Shown in pieces: positions 56,241-64,000 of a stretch of 64,000 nt of DNA. Position numbers and translations under genes: made by a program. Below the pieces are notes generated by a model, which saw only the letters and a program-made list of their open reading frames with translations, searched no databases and was not told the DNA's origin. Numbering within the stretch: the stretch's first letter is position 1; every line of letters starts with the position of its first letter. Source of the stretch: Campylobacter geochelonis (lineage in GTDB: Bacteria; Campylobacterota; Campylobacteria; Campylobacterales; Campylobacteraceae); assembly GCF_013201685.1 (NCBI RefSeq), contig NZ_CP053844.1, positions 372,001-436,000 on the forward strand, read 5' to 3'.

Positions 56241-58505
56241 ATGATAAAAAATTATGTAACAGGTTTCCCAAGAATAGGTGAACAAAGAGAACTTAAAAAA
56301 GCATTAGAAGAGTTTTGGTCAGGTAAATGCGAGCTTAAAGAGCTTGAAAATGTCGCAAAAGAGCTTCGAGCAAGACATATCAAATATCAAGATGAAGCAA
56401 AGATTGATTTAATCAGCGTAAATGATTTCTCATTTTATGACATTATGCTTGATAATATGATAACTTTTGGTGCGATTCCGGCACGTTTTCGCGAGTTAAA
56501 TGCAAGCGAGCAGTATTTTGCTATGGCAAGAGGAAACAAAAACGCCGTTGCTATGGAGATGACAAAGTGGTTTAACACAAACTACCACTACATCGTGCCT
56601 GAGGTAACAAATGACGTTAAATTTAGCCTAAATCCAGATAAGATAATCAACGAATACAAAGAGGCAAAAGCATTAACAAGCAAAAAACTAAAGATAAATT
56701 TAGTAGGACCGATAACTTTCTTAGCGCTATCAAAAGGGGGTTTTACAAGCAACCCACTAGATAGACTTGATGAGTTGGTTGAAAAATACACCGAGCTTTT
56801 AAAAGAGATTTCAAAACTTGATGATGAGCTTATCGTTCAAATTGATGAGCCAATTTTTGTAACAGATAGAGCGGCTGGACTAGTTAAATTTATAGTTCCA
56901 ACTTACGAGAAGCTAACATCAGCAGCATCTAACATAAAAATCATATTTATGACATATTTTGAGCATGCAACTGAAGCTGTTAAAGAGGTAGTTAAAACCA
57001 AAATTTGGGGCGTTGGACTTGACTTTGTTCACGCAAGCTGCCAACAAGAAGCACTTGAGGTGTTAAAAAATAGCGATAAAGTCTTATTTGCAGGGTTAAT
57101 CGATGGGCGAAATGTCTGGAAAGCAAATTTAGATAAAAAGCTTGAAATAGCTTCAAAAATCAAATCTATAATCCCGCTAGATAGGCTAGTTATCGGAACT
57201 TCTTGCTCGCTTTTACATGTGCCATTTACACTAAAATATGAAGAAAAATTAAACCCTGAGATTAAAAACTGGTTGAGTTTTGCGGTTGAAAAACTAGCTG
57301 AAGTTAGAGTGTTGGCAAATTTAGTTCATGAAAAAGAGCTTTGCGAAATCGGAAATGAAATTTATAAAAGCAACAAAGAAGCAGCCCTAACAAGAGCAAC
57401 TTCAAAGCTAATCAACGATGAAGCAGTTCAAAAAAGAGTATCAAATTTAACTAAATTTGAACGCGATACTCCATATGAAGAGCGCATTGTAATCCAAAGA
57501 AAAGAGCTAGATTATGGCATTTTACCAACTACGACTATCGGTTCATTCCCACAAACTACCGAGCTTCGTCAAGTAAGAAATGCTTATAAAAAAGGACTAA
57601 TCAGCAAAGAAGCTTATGAAAAAGATATAAAAACTTATATCGATGAGTGCGTTGCGTTTCAAGAAGAGGTTGGGCTTGATGTGCTAGTTCATGGTGAGCC
57701 TGAGCGAAATGATATGGTTGAATACTTTGGCGAGCAGTTAAATGGTTACGCATTTAGCCAAAATGGTTGGGTTCAAAGCTATGGAAGCAGATGTGTAAAA
57801 CCACCACTTCTTTTTGGCGATGTAAGCCGTCCAAAACCGATGACAGTAGAGTGGATAACTTACGCTCAAAGCAAAACTCAAAAAATCATGAAAGGCATGC
57901 TAACTGGACCTATAACTATCATGAACTGGAGCTTTGTAAGAGATGATAAGCCAAGAGGCGAGATAGCAAAAGAGTTGGCGTTAGCGATTTATGATGAGAT
58001 TGATGACTTGCAAAATGCAGGAATTAAAATCATTCAAGTTGATGAAGCGGCATTCAAAGAGGGCTATCCGTTAAGAAAAGAGAATATCTCAGCTTATGAG
58101 AAATTTGCTGTTGATTGCTTTAAACTTAGCGTTTCAGCTGCTAAAGCTAGCACTCAAATTCATACCCATATGTGCTATAGTGAGTTTAATGACATTATTA
58201 AAACTATCGAAGCTATGGACGCTGATGTGATTTCTATCGAGACTGCAAGAAGTGGAAATGAGCTTTTAAAAATCTTTAAAGAAGTTGGTTATAAACAAGA
58301 GGTTGGACCTGGAGTTTATGACATCCACAGCCCAAGAATTCCAAGCGTTGAAGAGATAGTAAAACAGATAAACGACCTACTTTTAGTCCTTCCAAAAGAG
58401 CAACTTTGGATAAATCCAGATTGTGGGTTAAAAACTAGAAAATGGGAAGAGGTAAAACCAAGCCTTAAAAATATGGTTGAAGCCGTTAAAATCGTAAGAG
58501 GCTAA
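56241..58505 (+). CDS. metE: Cobalamin-independent methionine synthase
   Basis: A 754-residue zinc enzyme that methylates homocysteine with methyl-tetrahydrofolate triglutamate. The N-terminal half begins NYVTGFPRIGEQRELKKAL. The C-terminal catalytic half has TTTIGSFPQTTELRQVR, QVDEAAFKEGYPLR, the zinc ligands in THMCYSEFND, and NPDCGLKTRKWEE. AAAAAAAGGATAAA precedes the ATG. It is a single-gene unit ending in a strong terminator and following the unusual leader described above. MtnN in this window recycles by-products of S-adenosylmethionine use. Confidence 0.97.
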   Translation: MIKNYVTGFPRIGEQRELKKALEEFWSGKCELKELENVAKELRARHIKYQDEAKIDLISVNDFSFYDIMLDNMITFGAIPARFRELNASEQYFAMARGNKNAVAMEMTKWFNTNYHYIVPEVTNDVKFSLNPDKIINEYKEAKALTSKKLKINLVGPITFLALSKGGFTSNPLDRLDELVEKYTELLKEISKLDDELIVQIDEPIFVTDRAAGLVKFIVPTYEKLTSAASNIKIIFMTYFEHATEAVKEVVKTKIWGVGLDFVHASCQQEALEVLKNSDKVLFAGLIDGRNVWKANLDKKLEIASKIKSIIPLDRLVIGTSCSLLHVPFTLKYEEKLNPEIKNWLSFAVEKLAEVRVLANLVHEKELCEIGNEIYKSNKEAALTRATSKLINDEAVQKRVSNLTKFERDTPYEERIVIQRKELDYGILPTTTIGSFPQTTELRQVRNAYKKGLISKEAYEKDIKTYIDECVAFQEEVGLDVLVHGEPERNDMVEYFGEQLNGYAFSQNGWVQSYGSRCVKPPLLFGDVSRPKPMTVEWITYAQSKTQKIMKGMLTGPITIMNWSFVRDDKPRGEIAKELALAIYDEIDDLQNAGIKIIQVDEAAFKEGYPLRKENISAYEKFAVDCFKLSVSAAKASTQIHTHMCYSEFNDIIKTIEAMDADVISIETARSGNELLKIFKEVGYKQEVGPGVYDIHSPRIPSVEEIVKQINDLLLVLPKEQLWINPDCGLKTRKWEEVKPSLKNMVEAVKIVRG

Positions 58506-58509
58506 CTTA

Positions 58510-58539
58510 AATTTGCCACCTAAATTCAGGTGGCAAATT
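58510..58539 (+). terminator. metE terminator
   Basis: A perfect 12-bp stem, AATTTGCCACCT/AGGTGGCAAATT, with a 6-base loop, followed by CTACTTTTTCG and starting four bases after the stop codon. Confidence 0.88.
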
Positions 58540-58704
58540 CTACTTTTTCGTATACTGCACACTAAATTTACACTCTATAAAATAAATCAATACTTTTAAA
58601 AAGTTAAACCGATAAACACTTGACTCGAATCAATGCTTTTAAAATCTATTTTTAATATAATCTTAACAAAATTTTGTTTTAAAAAAACGATAGAAGGAGG
58701 TTTT

Positions 58705-59202
58705 TTGAAACTAGTTGAGAAATTCAAAGAAAACCCATCGTCACTTGCCGTTCTAATTCTTATAGTAAGTTTTGGTCTGGTTATCGGGCATGGTATTTTC
58801 ACCTTTGTTTACGCAAAGGGTTTTTCATACATGAGCGATGATCCAGCAGCTTGTAAAAATTGCCATGTTATGAACCAAGTCTATGAGAGCTGGATGAAAG
58901 GTGGTCATCAGCATGTCGCTACTTGTAATGACTGCCATGTGCCGCATGATTTTGTTGGCAAGTGGATGATGAAGGCTGAAAGTGGGCTTCATCATGGATA
59001 CGCAGTTACTTTTAAAGATAACCCAGTTTCTTTTAGTGCAAACGAAAAGAGCAAACGCATCGTGCAAAATAACTGCATGACTTGTCACGAAAGCTATGCA
59101 ACCCATGCAATCGATGCTACTATGAGTGCTGGTGCTCCAGCAAATGAACCACTAAGTTGTGTCTCTTGTCATAGACAAGTGGGTCACGCACATAATTATT
59201 GA
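58705..59202 (+). CDS. nrfH: Cytochrome c nitrite reductase small subunit NrfH
   Basis: A 165-residue membrane-anchored tetraheme cytochrome that passes electrons from menaquinol to NrfA in the periplasm. One membrane helix lies at about 17-37 (VLILIVSFGLVIGHGIFTF). Four CxxCH motifs follow: CKNCH, CNDCH, CMTCH and CVSCH. I choose the TTG at 58705, with the perfect AAGGAGG at 58694-58700. The frame is open for 24 codons upstream, but that part is hydrophobic and would precede the ribosome site. nrfA starts 20 bases downstream. Confidence 0.93.
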   Translation: MKLVEKFKENPSSLAVLILIVSFGLVIGHGIFTFVYAKGFSYMSDDPAACKNCHVMNQVYESWMKGGHQHVATCNDCHVPHDFVGKWMMKAESGLHHGYAVTFKDNPVSFSANEKSKRIVQNNCMTCHESYATHAIDATMSAGAPANEPLSCVSCHRQVGHAHNY

Positions 59203-59222
59203 TAACAACAAGGAGATTATAT

Positions 59223-60806
59223 ATGAAAAAAACAGTTTATGCGATTGCCTTTTTATTGGCGGTAGTATTAGGTGCTGCGATGTTTGCTCTGTTTGCAAAT
59301 ATCGGCGAGAAAAAAGCACAAGAGAGAGCTTATCCTTTGATGCTTAACAAAGTCAGCGATGAAAATCCAGACTATGCAGAGTGGGGTAAAAATTTCCCTT
59401 CACAACTTGGAAGTTTTTTGGAGATGGCAACTTCTACAAACACACCAACCGAATTTGGTGGTTCTTTACCATATAGCAAGATTATCCGCTATCCGCAAAT
59501 CCAAACACTTTGGGGTGGTTATGCTTTTGCTGTGGATTTTAACGAAGAAAGAAGCCACTTTTATACACAAATCGATCAAATGGAAACTATGAGAACAAAC
59601 AAAGAGTATCTTAACACTCACGGTCTTCCAGCATTTAAAGGACAACCGGGTGCGTGTATGAACTGCCACACAGGTTGGCTTACATGGCTTATTAATAAAA
59701 AAGGTTGGGATTTTGTAAATGAAAAACCATACTTTGAAGTTATCGATGTAGTTAAACAAGAAAAAGGCGATGGACCGCACGGCTCACATATGGGTTCAAC
59801 TTGCGCAGACTGCCACAACCCAGATGATATGAGTTTAAGAATCACACGCCCAGCTTATATAAACGCAATGGTTGCAAGAGGTTATGAAAGCAATCCAAAA
59901 CAAGGCATTAAAGCAAATCGCCAAGAGATGAGAAGCCATGTTTGCCAACAATGCCACGTTGAATACTATTTCCAAGGCAAGGGCAATACTCTAACTTTCC
60001 CATGGAATGAGTGGAAAAAAGGCGAAATTTTTAGAATCGAAATGCTTGATGAGTATTATGATAAAGCACGCGAAAATGGCACTTTTGCACAAGACTGGTT
60101 GCATAAAGATACAAAAGCTCAAATGCTTAAAGTCCAACACCCAGAAACAGAGCTAAGCTCAAGCGGAATCCACGCAAGAAGTGGCGTAGGGTGCGCTGAT
60201 TGTCATATGCCATATAAAAGGGAGGGCGCTGTAAAAGTAACTGATCACTTTATTAAAAGCCCACTTGAAAACATAAATGCAAGTTGTAAAACATGCCATA
60301 TGCAAAGCGAAGATGACTTAAAACTTAGAGTTCAAACTATACAAAGAGCAACCGCAAGTAGCTTAAGAGAGGCAGAAAACGCAGTTGTAGCGCTTATCGC
60401 TGATATTAAAACTGCTAGAGAAAAACTAGCCGCTTTGCCTGAGTTTGCTAGTATAACTGATGCCAAAGAAAGAGATGCGGCTATTAGCAAAGTCTTAAAA
60501 GATGCGTTAGAAAATCATAGAAAAGCATCTATGAGATGGGACTTTATATTCAGCGAAAACTCAACAGGTTTCCACAGCCCACAAGAAGCAGCCAGAGTTC
60601 TTGCTCAATCAATCGACTTAGCAAGAAGCGGTCAATCGCTAGTGCAAAATGCAATCGCTGCTTATGGTATAAATTTCCCTATAACCATAAAAGCAACCAT
60701 GCCAGAAGCACCAGCTCAAATCGAGCTTCATCACGCTCCGGTTAACTCTTTACCTCCAAAGATAGCAACTGACGCTGATATAGAAGTTCAAAAAGTAAAC
60801 TTCTAA
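59223..60806 (+). CDS. nrfA: Pentaheme cytochrome c nitrite reductase NrfA with all-CxxCH hemes
   Basis: A 527-residue periplasmic enzyme that reduces nitrite to ammonium. The N-terminus (about 1-23) is a signal peptide or anchor. Five heme motifs are seen: CMNCH at 145-149, CADCH, CQQCH, CADCH and CKTCH. The first should be the active-site heme, which in E. coli and Wolinella is CxxCK with a lysine ligand. Here it is CxxCH. I recall the same substitution from C. jejuni, so it is probably a genus trait. RSHVCQQCHVEYYF supplies the active-site Tyr region, and the His in GIHARSG is conserved. I start at the ATG at 59223 after AAGGAG. Confidence 0.95.
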   Translation: MKKTVYAIAFLLAVVLGAAMFALFANIGEKKAQERAYPLMLNKVSDENPDYAEWGKNFPSQLGSFLEMATSTNTPTEFGGSLPYSKIIRYPQIQTLWGGYAFAVDFNEERSHFYTQIDQMETMRTNKEYLNTHGLPAFKGQPGACMNCHTGWLTWLINKKGWDFVNEKPYFEVIDVVKQEKGDGPHGSHMGSTCADCHNPDDMSLRITRPAYINAMVARGYESNPKQGIKANRQEMRSHVCQQCHVEYYFQGKGNTLTFPWNEWKKGEIFRIEMLDEYYDKARENGTFAQDWLHKDTKAQMLKVQHPETELSSSGIHARSGVGCADCHMPYKREGAVKVTDHFIKSPLENINASCKTCHMQSEDDLKLRVQTIQRATASSLREAENAVVALIADIKTAREKLAALPEFASITDAKERDAAISKVLKDALENHRKASMRWDFIFSENSTGFHSPQEAARVLAQSIDLARSGQSLVQNAIAAYGINFPITIKATMPEAPAQIELHHAPVNSLPPKIATDADIEVQKVNF

Positions 60807-60813
60807 TTTAAAT

Positions 60814-60844
60814 GGCTAAATTTAGTATAAAGCTAAATTTAGCC
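60814..60844 (+). terminator. nrfHA terminator
   Basis: A perfect 12-bp stem, GGCTAAATTTAG/CTAAATTTAGCC, with a 7-base loop, followed by TACTTTTATA, just after nrfA. The stem is built from the CTAAATTTAG word common throughout the window. Confidence 0.85.
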
Positions 60845-60957
60845 TACTTTTATACTCTAAATTTAACTATCTTCCCATATAATTTCATATAATATATTTT
60901 CTAAAGCTTAAATTTGATAGAATTATCACTATTATTCAATATCAAAAGAGGTTAAAA

Positions 60958-61893
60958 ATGCGAGGTTACAAGATATTCTCTGGAACTGCTAATGTCGAAT
61001 TCTCTAAAAAAATTTCAAAATATTTATCTTTACCACTTAGCGATGTAAGCATAAAGCGCTTCAGCGATGGCGAGATAAGTGTGCAAGTAGGCGAAAGTGT
61101 GCGTGGAAAAGATGTTTTTGTTATCCAGCCGACCTGTGCGCCAGCAAATGTAAATTTAATGGAACTTTTGATTTTAACCGATGCGTTAAAACGAAGCTCA
61201 GCTAGCTCTATAACGGCGATTATCCCATACTTTGGTTATGCAAGACAAGATAGAAAAGCAGCTCCAAGAGTGCCAATCACAGCAAAACTTGTAGCAAACA
61301 TGATGCAAACAGCGGGCATTAACCGTGTTGTTACGATGGATTTGCACGCAGGTCAAATTCAAGGCTTTTTTGACATTCCAGTCGATAACCTTTATGGCTC
61401 GATTGTCTTTACAGACTACTTAAAAACTAAAAATTTAAAAAATCCTATCGTAGCAAGTCCTGATGTTGGTGGCGTAGCAAGAGCTAGAAGTTTGGCTAAA
61501 AAGCTAGGTCTTGATATGGTTATAGTCGATAAAAGGCGTGAAGAAGCAAACAAAAGCGAAGTTATGAACATCATCGGCGATGTAAATGGCAAAGACGTGC
61601 TTTTAGTCGATGATATGATAGACACCGGAGGAACCATCGTAAAAGCTGCGGCTGCGTTTAAAGAGCGAGGCGCTACAAGCGTTATGGCGTTTTGCACACA
61701 TCCAGTTTTAAGTGGAAAAGCGTATGAAAATTTAGAAAATGGACAGCTTGATGAACTTATAGTAACAGATACGATACCTTTAAGAACAGATATAACTTGT
61801 GATAAGATACGCGTTATAAGCGTTGCGCCACTTTTTGGCGAGGTTATACGACGCGTTTATCACGATGAGAGTGTAAATAGCTTGTTTGTGTAA
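60958..61893 (+). CDS. prs: Ribose-phosphate pyrophosphokinase
   Basis: A 311-residue enzyme making PRPP for purines, pyrimidines, His and Trp. GYKIFSGTANVEFSKKIS at the start, FSDGEISVQVGESVRG, YFGYARQDRKAAPR and the PRPP loop VDDMIDTGGTIV are all intact. It is a class I enzyme of normal length. It has an AAAAGAGG site before the ATG. The next gene starts 24 bases later. Confidence 0.97.
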   Translation: MRGYKIFSGTANVEFSKKISKYLSLPLSDVSIKRFSDGEISVQVGESVRGKDVFVIQPTCAPANVNLMELLILTDALKRSSASSITAIIPYFGYARQDRKAAPRVPITAKLVANMMQTAGINRVVTMDLHAGQIQGFFDIPVDNLYGSIVFTDYLKTKNLKNPIVASPDVGGVARARSLAKKLGLDMVIVDKRREEANKSEVMNIIGDVNGKDVLLVDDMIDTGGTIVKAAAAFKERGATSVMAFCTHPVLSGKAYENLENGQLDELIVTDTIPLRTDITCDKIRVISVAPLFGEVIRRVYHDESVNSLFV

Positions 61894-61917
61894 TTAAACT
61901 TTATTTAAGGAGTGAGT

Positions 61918-62305
61918 ATGAAAAAAGTTTTAGCGTATGTGCTAATGGGGGGAGGTAGTAGCATTTTTAAGCGGTTGTTACTTAGTTAAAATGCCTGATT
62001 TATCAAATTTAAATATGCCTACACTTGGTGCAAGTTCTTCGTACGAAAGTGATAAAAACAAGATAAAAAGTATGAAGGGCTTTAAAAAAGAGTGGTATAA
62101 TGGCGAAATGAATAGCAAAAAATGTAGTGCTTATATAAAACGTTCAAACTACGCAGATGGGTTAAACAAACAGCTATATAAAAGCAGAGGCACAGCCAAA
62201 GAAAGCGAGATATATAGCAAAATTTCCTCCTTTGGATATAATCAATTTATCATGGATTTAGATGATGAATGCACTCGAATCATGATGAAAAGAGGCTATG
62301 AGTAA
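61918..62305 (+). pseudogene. Putative lipoprotein interrupted by a frameshift at a G6 tract
   Basis: A good ribosome site (AAGGAG) precedes ATG 61918, which opens a signal-peptide-like MKKVLAYVLMG. It then enters GGGGGG at 61947-61952 and runs to a TAA after 23 codons. The adjacent frame, from the same G run on, reads VVAFLSGCYLVKMPDLSN, a proper lipobox (LSGC). It continues to 62305, ending DDECTRIMMKRGYE. With five G instead of six the two parts join into one secreted lipoprotein of about 128 residues. I do not recognise the mature domain. It could be a phase-variable gene in the off state, a pseudogene or a sequencing error. Confidence 0.7.
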
Positions 62306-63181
62306 GCTTGTTTTGCTGCTTTGGCTTTTGTTTTAGTGGAATGCTTGCAAATACGAAGCTTGATGATAGATTAAACTTTGTATTATCAATAACTTTTTAA
62401 AAACTTCTGAAATTTAAGCCTAGATTGCATATGCGCTAGGCTTAAAATCTTATACAACTTAAATTTATGTGCTATTTTTATGATGAAAAGAGTTAAATTT
62501 ATAAAACTATTTTACGAACGATTTAGCTAATTTCAGATTTTTATGATAAACGCATAAAATAGGCGCTGTTTGTTAGATTCATAGCCAGCAAAGATAAAAT
62601 ATATTTGTAGCTATAGTTAGTTGGCATTCAGTTGGTTTGGTAGCTAAGCATATTTTTCGCCTACTGCAACTATAATTAAGGTTGGTAGTTAGTGCGATTT
62701 ACAGCACTCAGACTAAATACGACATAATTCCAAACAGTTGATAATTTTTAAAATTTATACTCTGCTTGCTAGCTTATGAATTTCTTAGATGAATGCCTAG
62801 TAAAAAAGTTAAGTAAAAATCCACAAAACTAAACCAAAAAAAGTGTTATTTTATTACCTTAAATTGATTGCGTTAAACTTCGCAAAAATTTTAAACTGTA
62901 AATTTGCTAAATTTTTCATTAAATAAAAACAACTTTTTATCATTATGATGAGAAAATTATTAAAATAAATTTGATTAAAATTAAATAAATCTAATAAGTA
63001 TATTTATAAGATTAAAATGCAATTTAGCCGCACATATCAAAACTCAACTAAGTTTAATACTCATAAAATAATTAATTCATATTTTTTATAGATTAATACT
63101 TATATTTAAGTTAAAATTTAATTTAATTTAAGAAAAAAAGGAATATACTTAAGTGGTTATATCAACATAGAAAGGATTAAC
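62306..63181. other. Gene-free interval before dba-dsbI
   Basis: No gene is supported on either strand. A hairpin at 62413-62446 probably terminates transcription from the lipoprotein side. The last ~150 bases are extremely AT-rich and probably hold the dba-dsbI promoter. In C. jejuni that promoter is known to respond to iron through Fur, but I could not identify a convincing Fur box. Confidence 0.6.
62413..62446. terminator. Terminator-like hairpin
   Basis: A perfect 11-bp stem, TTTAAGCCTAG/CTAGGCTTAAA, with a 12-base loop. It lies about 110 bases after the lipoprotein frame. Confidence 0.6.
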
Positions 63182-63349
63182 ATGGAATTTCTTATGGTTT
63201 TGATGTTTTTGGTCGCTGGACTTTTTCTTTGGTTAAAACCAGAAAAAAAGCAGTATGTAGTTGGTTTTAGCTCTGCTGGTATTTTGATACTTATTATCAT
63301 GATGGCATGGGTTAATAAATTTACAGTTTTACCTATGGGTAATTTTTAG
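63182..63349 (+). CDS. dba: Dba-like small membrane protein
   Basis: A 55-residue protein with two hydrophobic helices (about 2-17 and 26-45) joined by KPEKKQYVVG. It directly precedes dsbI by eight bases. This is the position and size of Dba, the small partner that C. jejuni needs for proper dsbI expression and function. AGAAAGGATTAAC precedes the ATG. The assignment rests on context and topology. Confidence 0.7.
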   Translation: MEFLMVLMFLVAGLFLWLKPEKKQYVVGFSSAGILILIIMMAWVNKFTVLPMGNF

Positions 63350-63357
63350 GAGATAAA

Positions 63358-64000
63358 ATGGAAAATAAAAACATTCCGTGGGGAAAAGATGAAACTTGGT
63401 TTTTCAACCTTTTTGCTATCGCGGCTTTAGCTCTTGTTGCTTTACCTGTAGGAATCGCTTGCATTATACTTGGGTTTGGTTTTGGAGATAGTCCTTGCAT
63501 AATGTGTTGGCAAGAGAGATTTTGTATGGTTGCTATATCTTTTATGGCGCTTATGATTGTTCGTTATGGGTTTAAGGTAAAATACCTTGCGATTTTACTT
63601 TTTCTTACTTGCCTTGGGCTTTATGATGGATTTACGCACTATAGTCTTGATGGAACTTATGGTGGATATCTAGATATCAGACAAGGTTTTGGACTGATAA
63701 TCTTAGGCGCTCACACTCAGTTTTGGGTTGTTGTTGTGCATTTTTTTGTATTTTTGTTTTTGGGTTTGATTTTGCTACTTGGCAAAAATGTAGGCTCGAT
63801 TATGCAAAAAAGCGAAAGCGGTGCGTATGGTAAAGTTTTGCCATCATTTTTGCTTGGCAAAATCGCTACAATCGTTTTTGTTGTTATCATGGCGTTTAAC
63901 TTAGTTCAAGCTTTCGTTACAGCTGGTCCTCCTCCATATCTTGCTTCTGCAACTCCATCAAGGATGGATATTCATCCTAGCAAGTGGTTTTGGGAACTTG
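63358..64000 (+). CDS. dsbI: Disulfide oxidoreductase DsbI, N-terminal part (runs off the window)
   Basis: The first 214 codons of a DsbB-type inner-membrane protein. Several membrane helices are seen. The quinone-linked cysteine pair lies in SPCIMCWQERF, near residue 45. In Campylobacter, DsbI continues with a C-terminal beta-propeller, which would lie beyond this window. It re-oxidises a periplasmic thiol partner. AGGAGATAAA before the ATG overlaps the dba stop codon, so the two genes are coupled. The frame is still open at base 64000. Confidence 0.88.
   Translation, partial: MENKNIPWGKDETWFFNLFAIAALALVALPVGIACIILGFGFGDSPCIMCWQERFCMVAISFMALMIVRYGFKVKYLAILLFLTCLGLYDGFTHYSLDGTYGGYLDIRQGFGLIILGAHTQFWVVVVHFFVFLFLGLILLLGKNVGSIMQKSESGAYGKVLPSFLLGKIATIVFVVIMAFNLVQAFVTAGPPPYLASATPSRMDIHPSKWFWEL

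Overview
The window is a single AT-rich stretch (roughly 30-32% GC by eye) of an epsilonproteobacterial chromosome, almost certainly Campylobacter. The gene order rplU-rpmA-obgE-proB-fmt-birA-parA-parB-atpF'FHAGDC-tolQRAB-pal-cpoB-slyD-fabD-mtnN-ttcA-like is the order I recall for C. jejuni. The blocks accD-rlmH-dksA-membrane protein-dusB, bamA-tyrA-M23-lpxC-tsaB-thrB-ylxR-infB-rbfA-rimP, sppA-mqnF-aroQ-folK and dba-dsbI also match that genus. The flagellar genes expected around flhG (flhF before it, fliA/fliM after it) are absent, and FlhG lacks its FlhF-activating N-terminus. This suggests a non-flagellated Campylobacter of the C. ureolyticus/C. hominis kind; that is an inference, not a species call.

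Layout. 1-2600: two ribosomal proteins, a C9 tract, a periplasmic amino-acid-type binding protein and an unusual peroxiredoxin. 2700-7700: a tightly packed operon for a ribosome-assembly GTPase, proline synthesis, initiator-tRNA formylation, biotin ligation and chromosome partition. 7780-13500: the F1 sector and peripheral stalk of ATP synthase. 13500-18100: the Tol-Pal envelope system. 18180-23160: SlyD, FabD, MtnN, a PP-loop enzyme and a fused BioD-BioA biotin enzyme. 23160-29400: thiL, an SMR exporter, recO, accD, rlmH, dksA and dusB. 29854-30618 and 44107-44870: two nearly identical, identically broken IS1595-type elements in direct orientation. They bracket about 13.5 kb of largely essential genes (bamA, tyrA, lpxC, tsaB, thrB, infB, rbfA, rimP). 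45990-50740: a block mostly on the minus strand (ribD, sppA, mqnF) containing one plus-strand phosphoesterase. 50826-55349: aroQ, an M24 peptidase, folK, an orphan FlhG, a LOG protein and mnmA. 55350-61900: metE with a long leader, nrfHA and prs. 61918-64000: a frameshifted lipoprotein, a gene-poor stretch, then dba and the start of dsbI, which runs off the end.

How the genes connect. BioDA, BirA and AccD belong to the biotin/acetyl-CoA carboxylase axis, and FabD takes the resulting malonyl group into fatty acid synthesis. MtnN and MqnF both act on adenosine-type nucleosides and are linked in this group to futalosine-type menaquinone synthesis; menaquinol is the electron donor for NrfHA. TolQRAB-Pal-CpoB, BamA, LpxC and the M23 peptidase form the envelope set. 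InfB, RbfA, RimP, ObgE, RlmH, YlxR, L21 and L27 form the ribosome set.

No exotic multi-gene system such as a defence island, CRISPR array, prophage or secretion locus is visible. The most interesting items are the orphan FlhG without FlhF, the lipoprotein frameshift at a G6 tract, the twin co-inactivated IS copies, tsaB with no canonical start codon, the BioD-BioA fusion, the RibD insertion, a CRP-like palindrome across the pal -10 box, and a six-codon reading frame with a perfect ribosome site in the metE leader.
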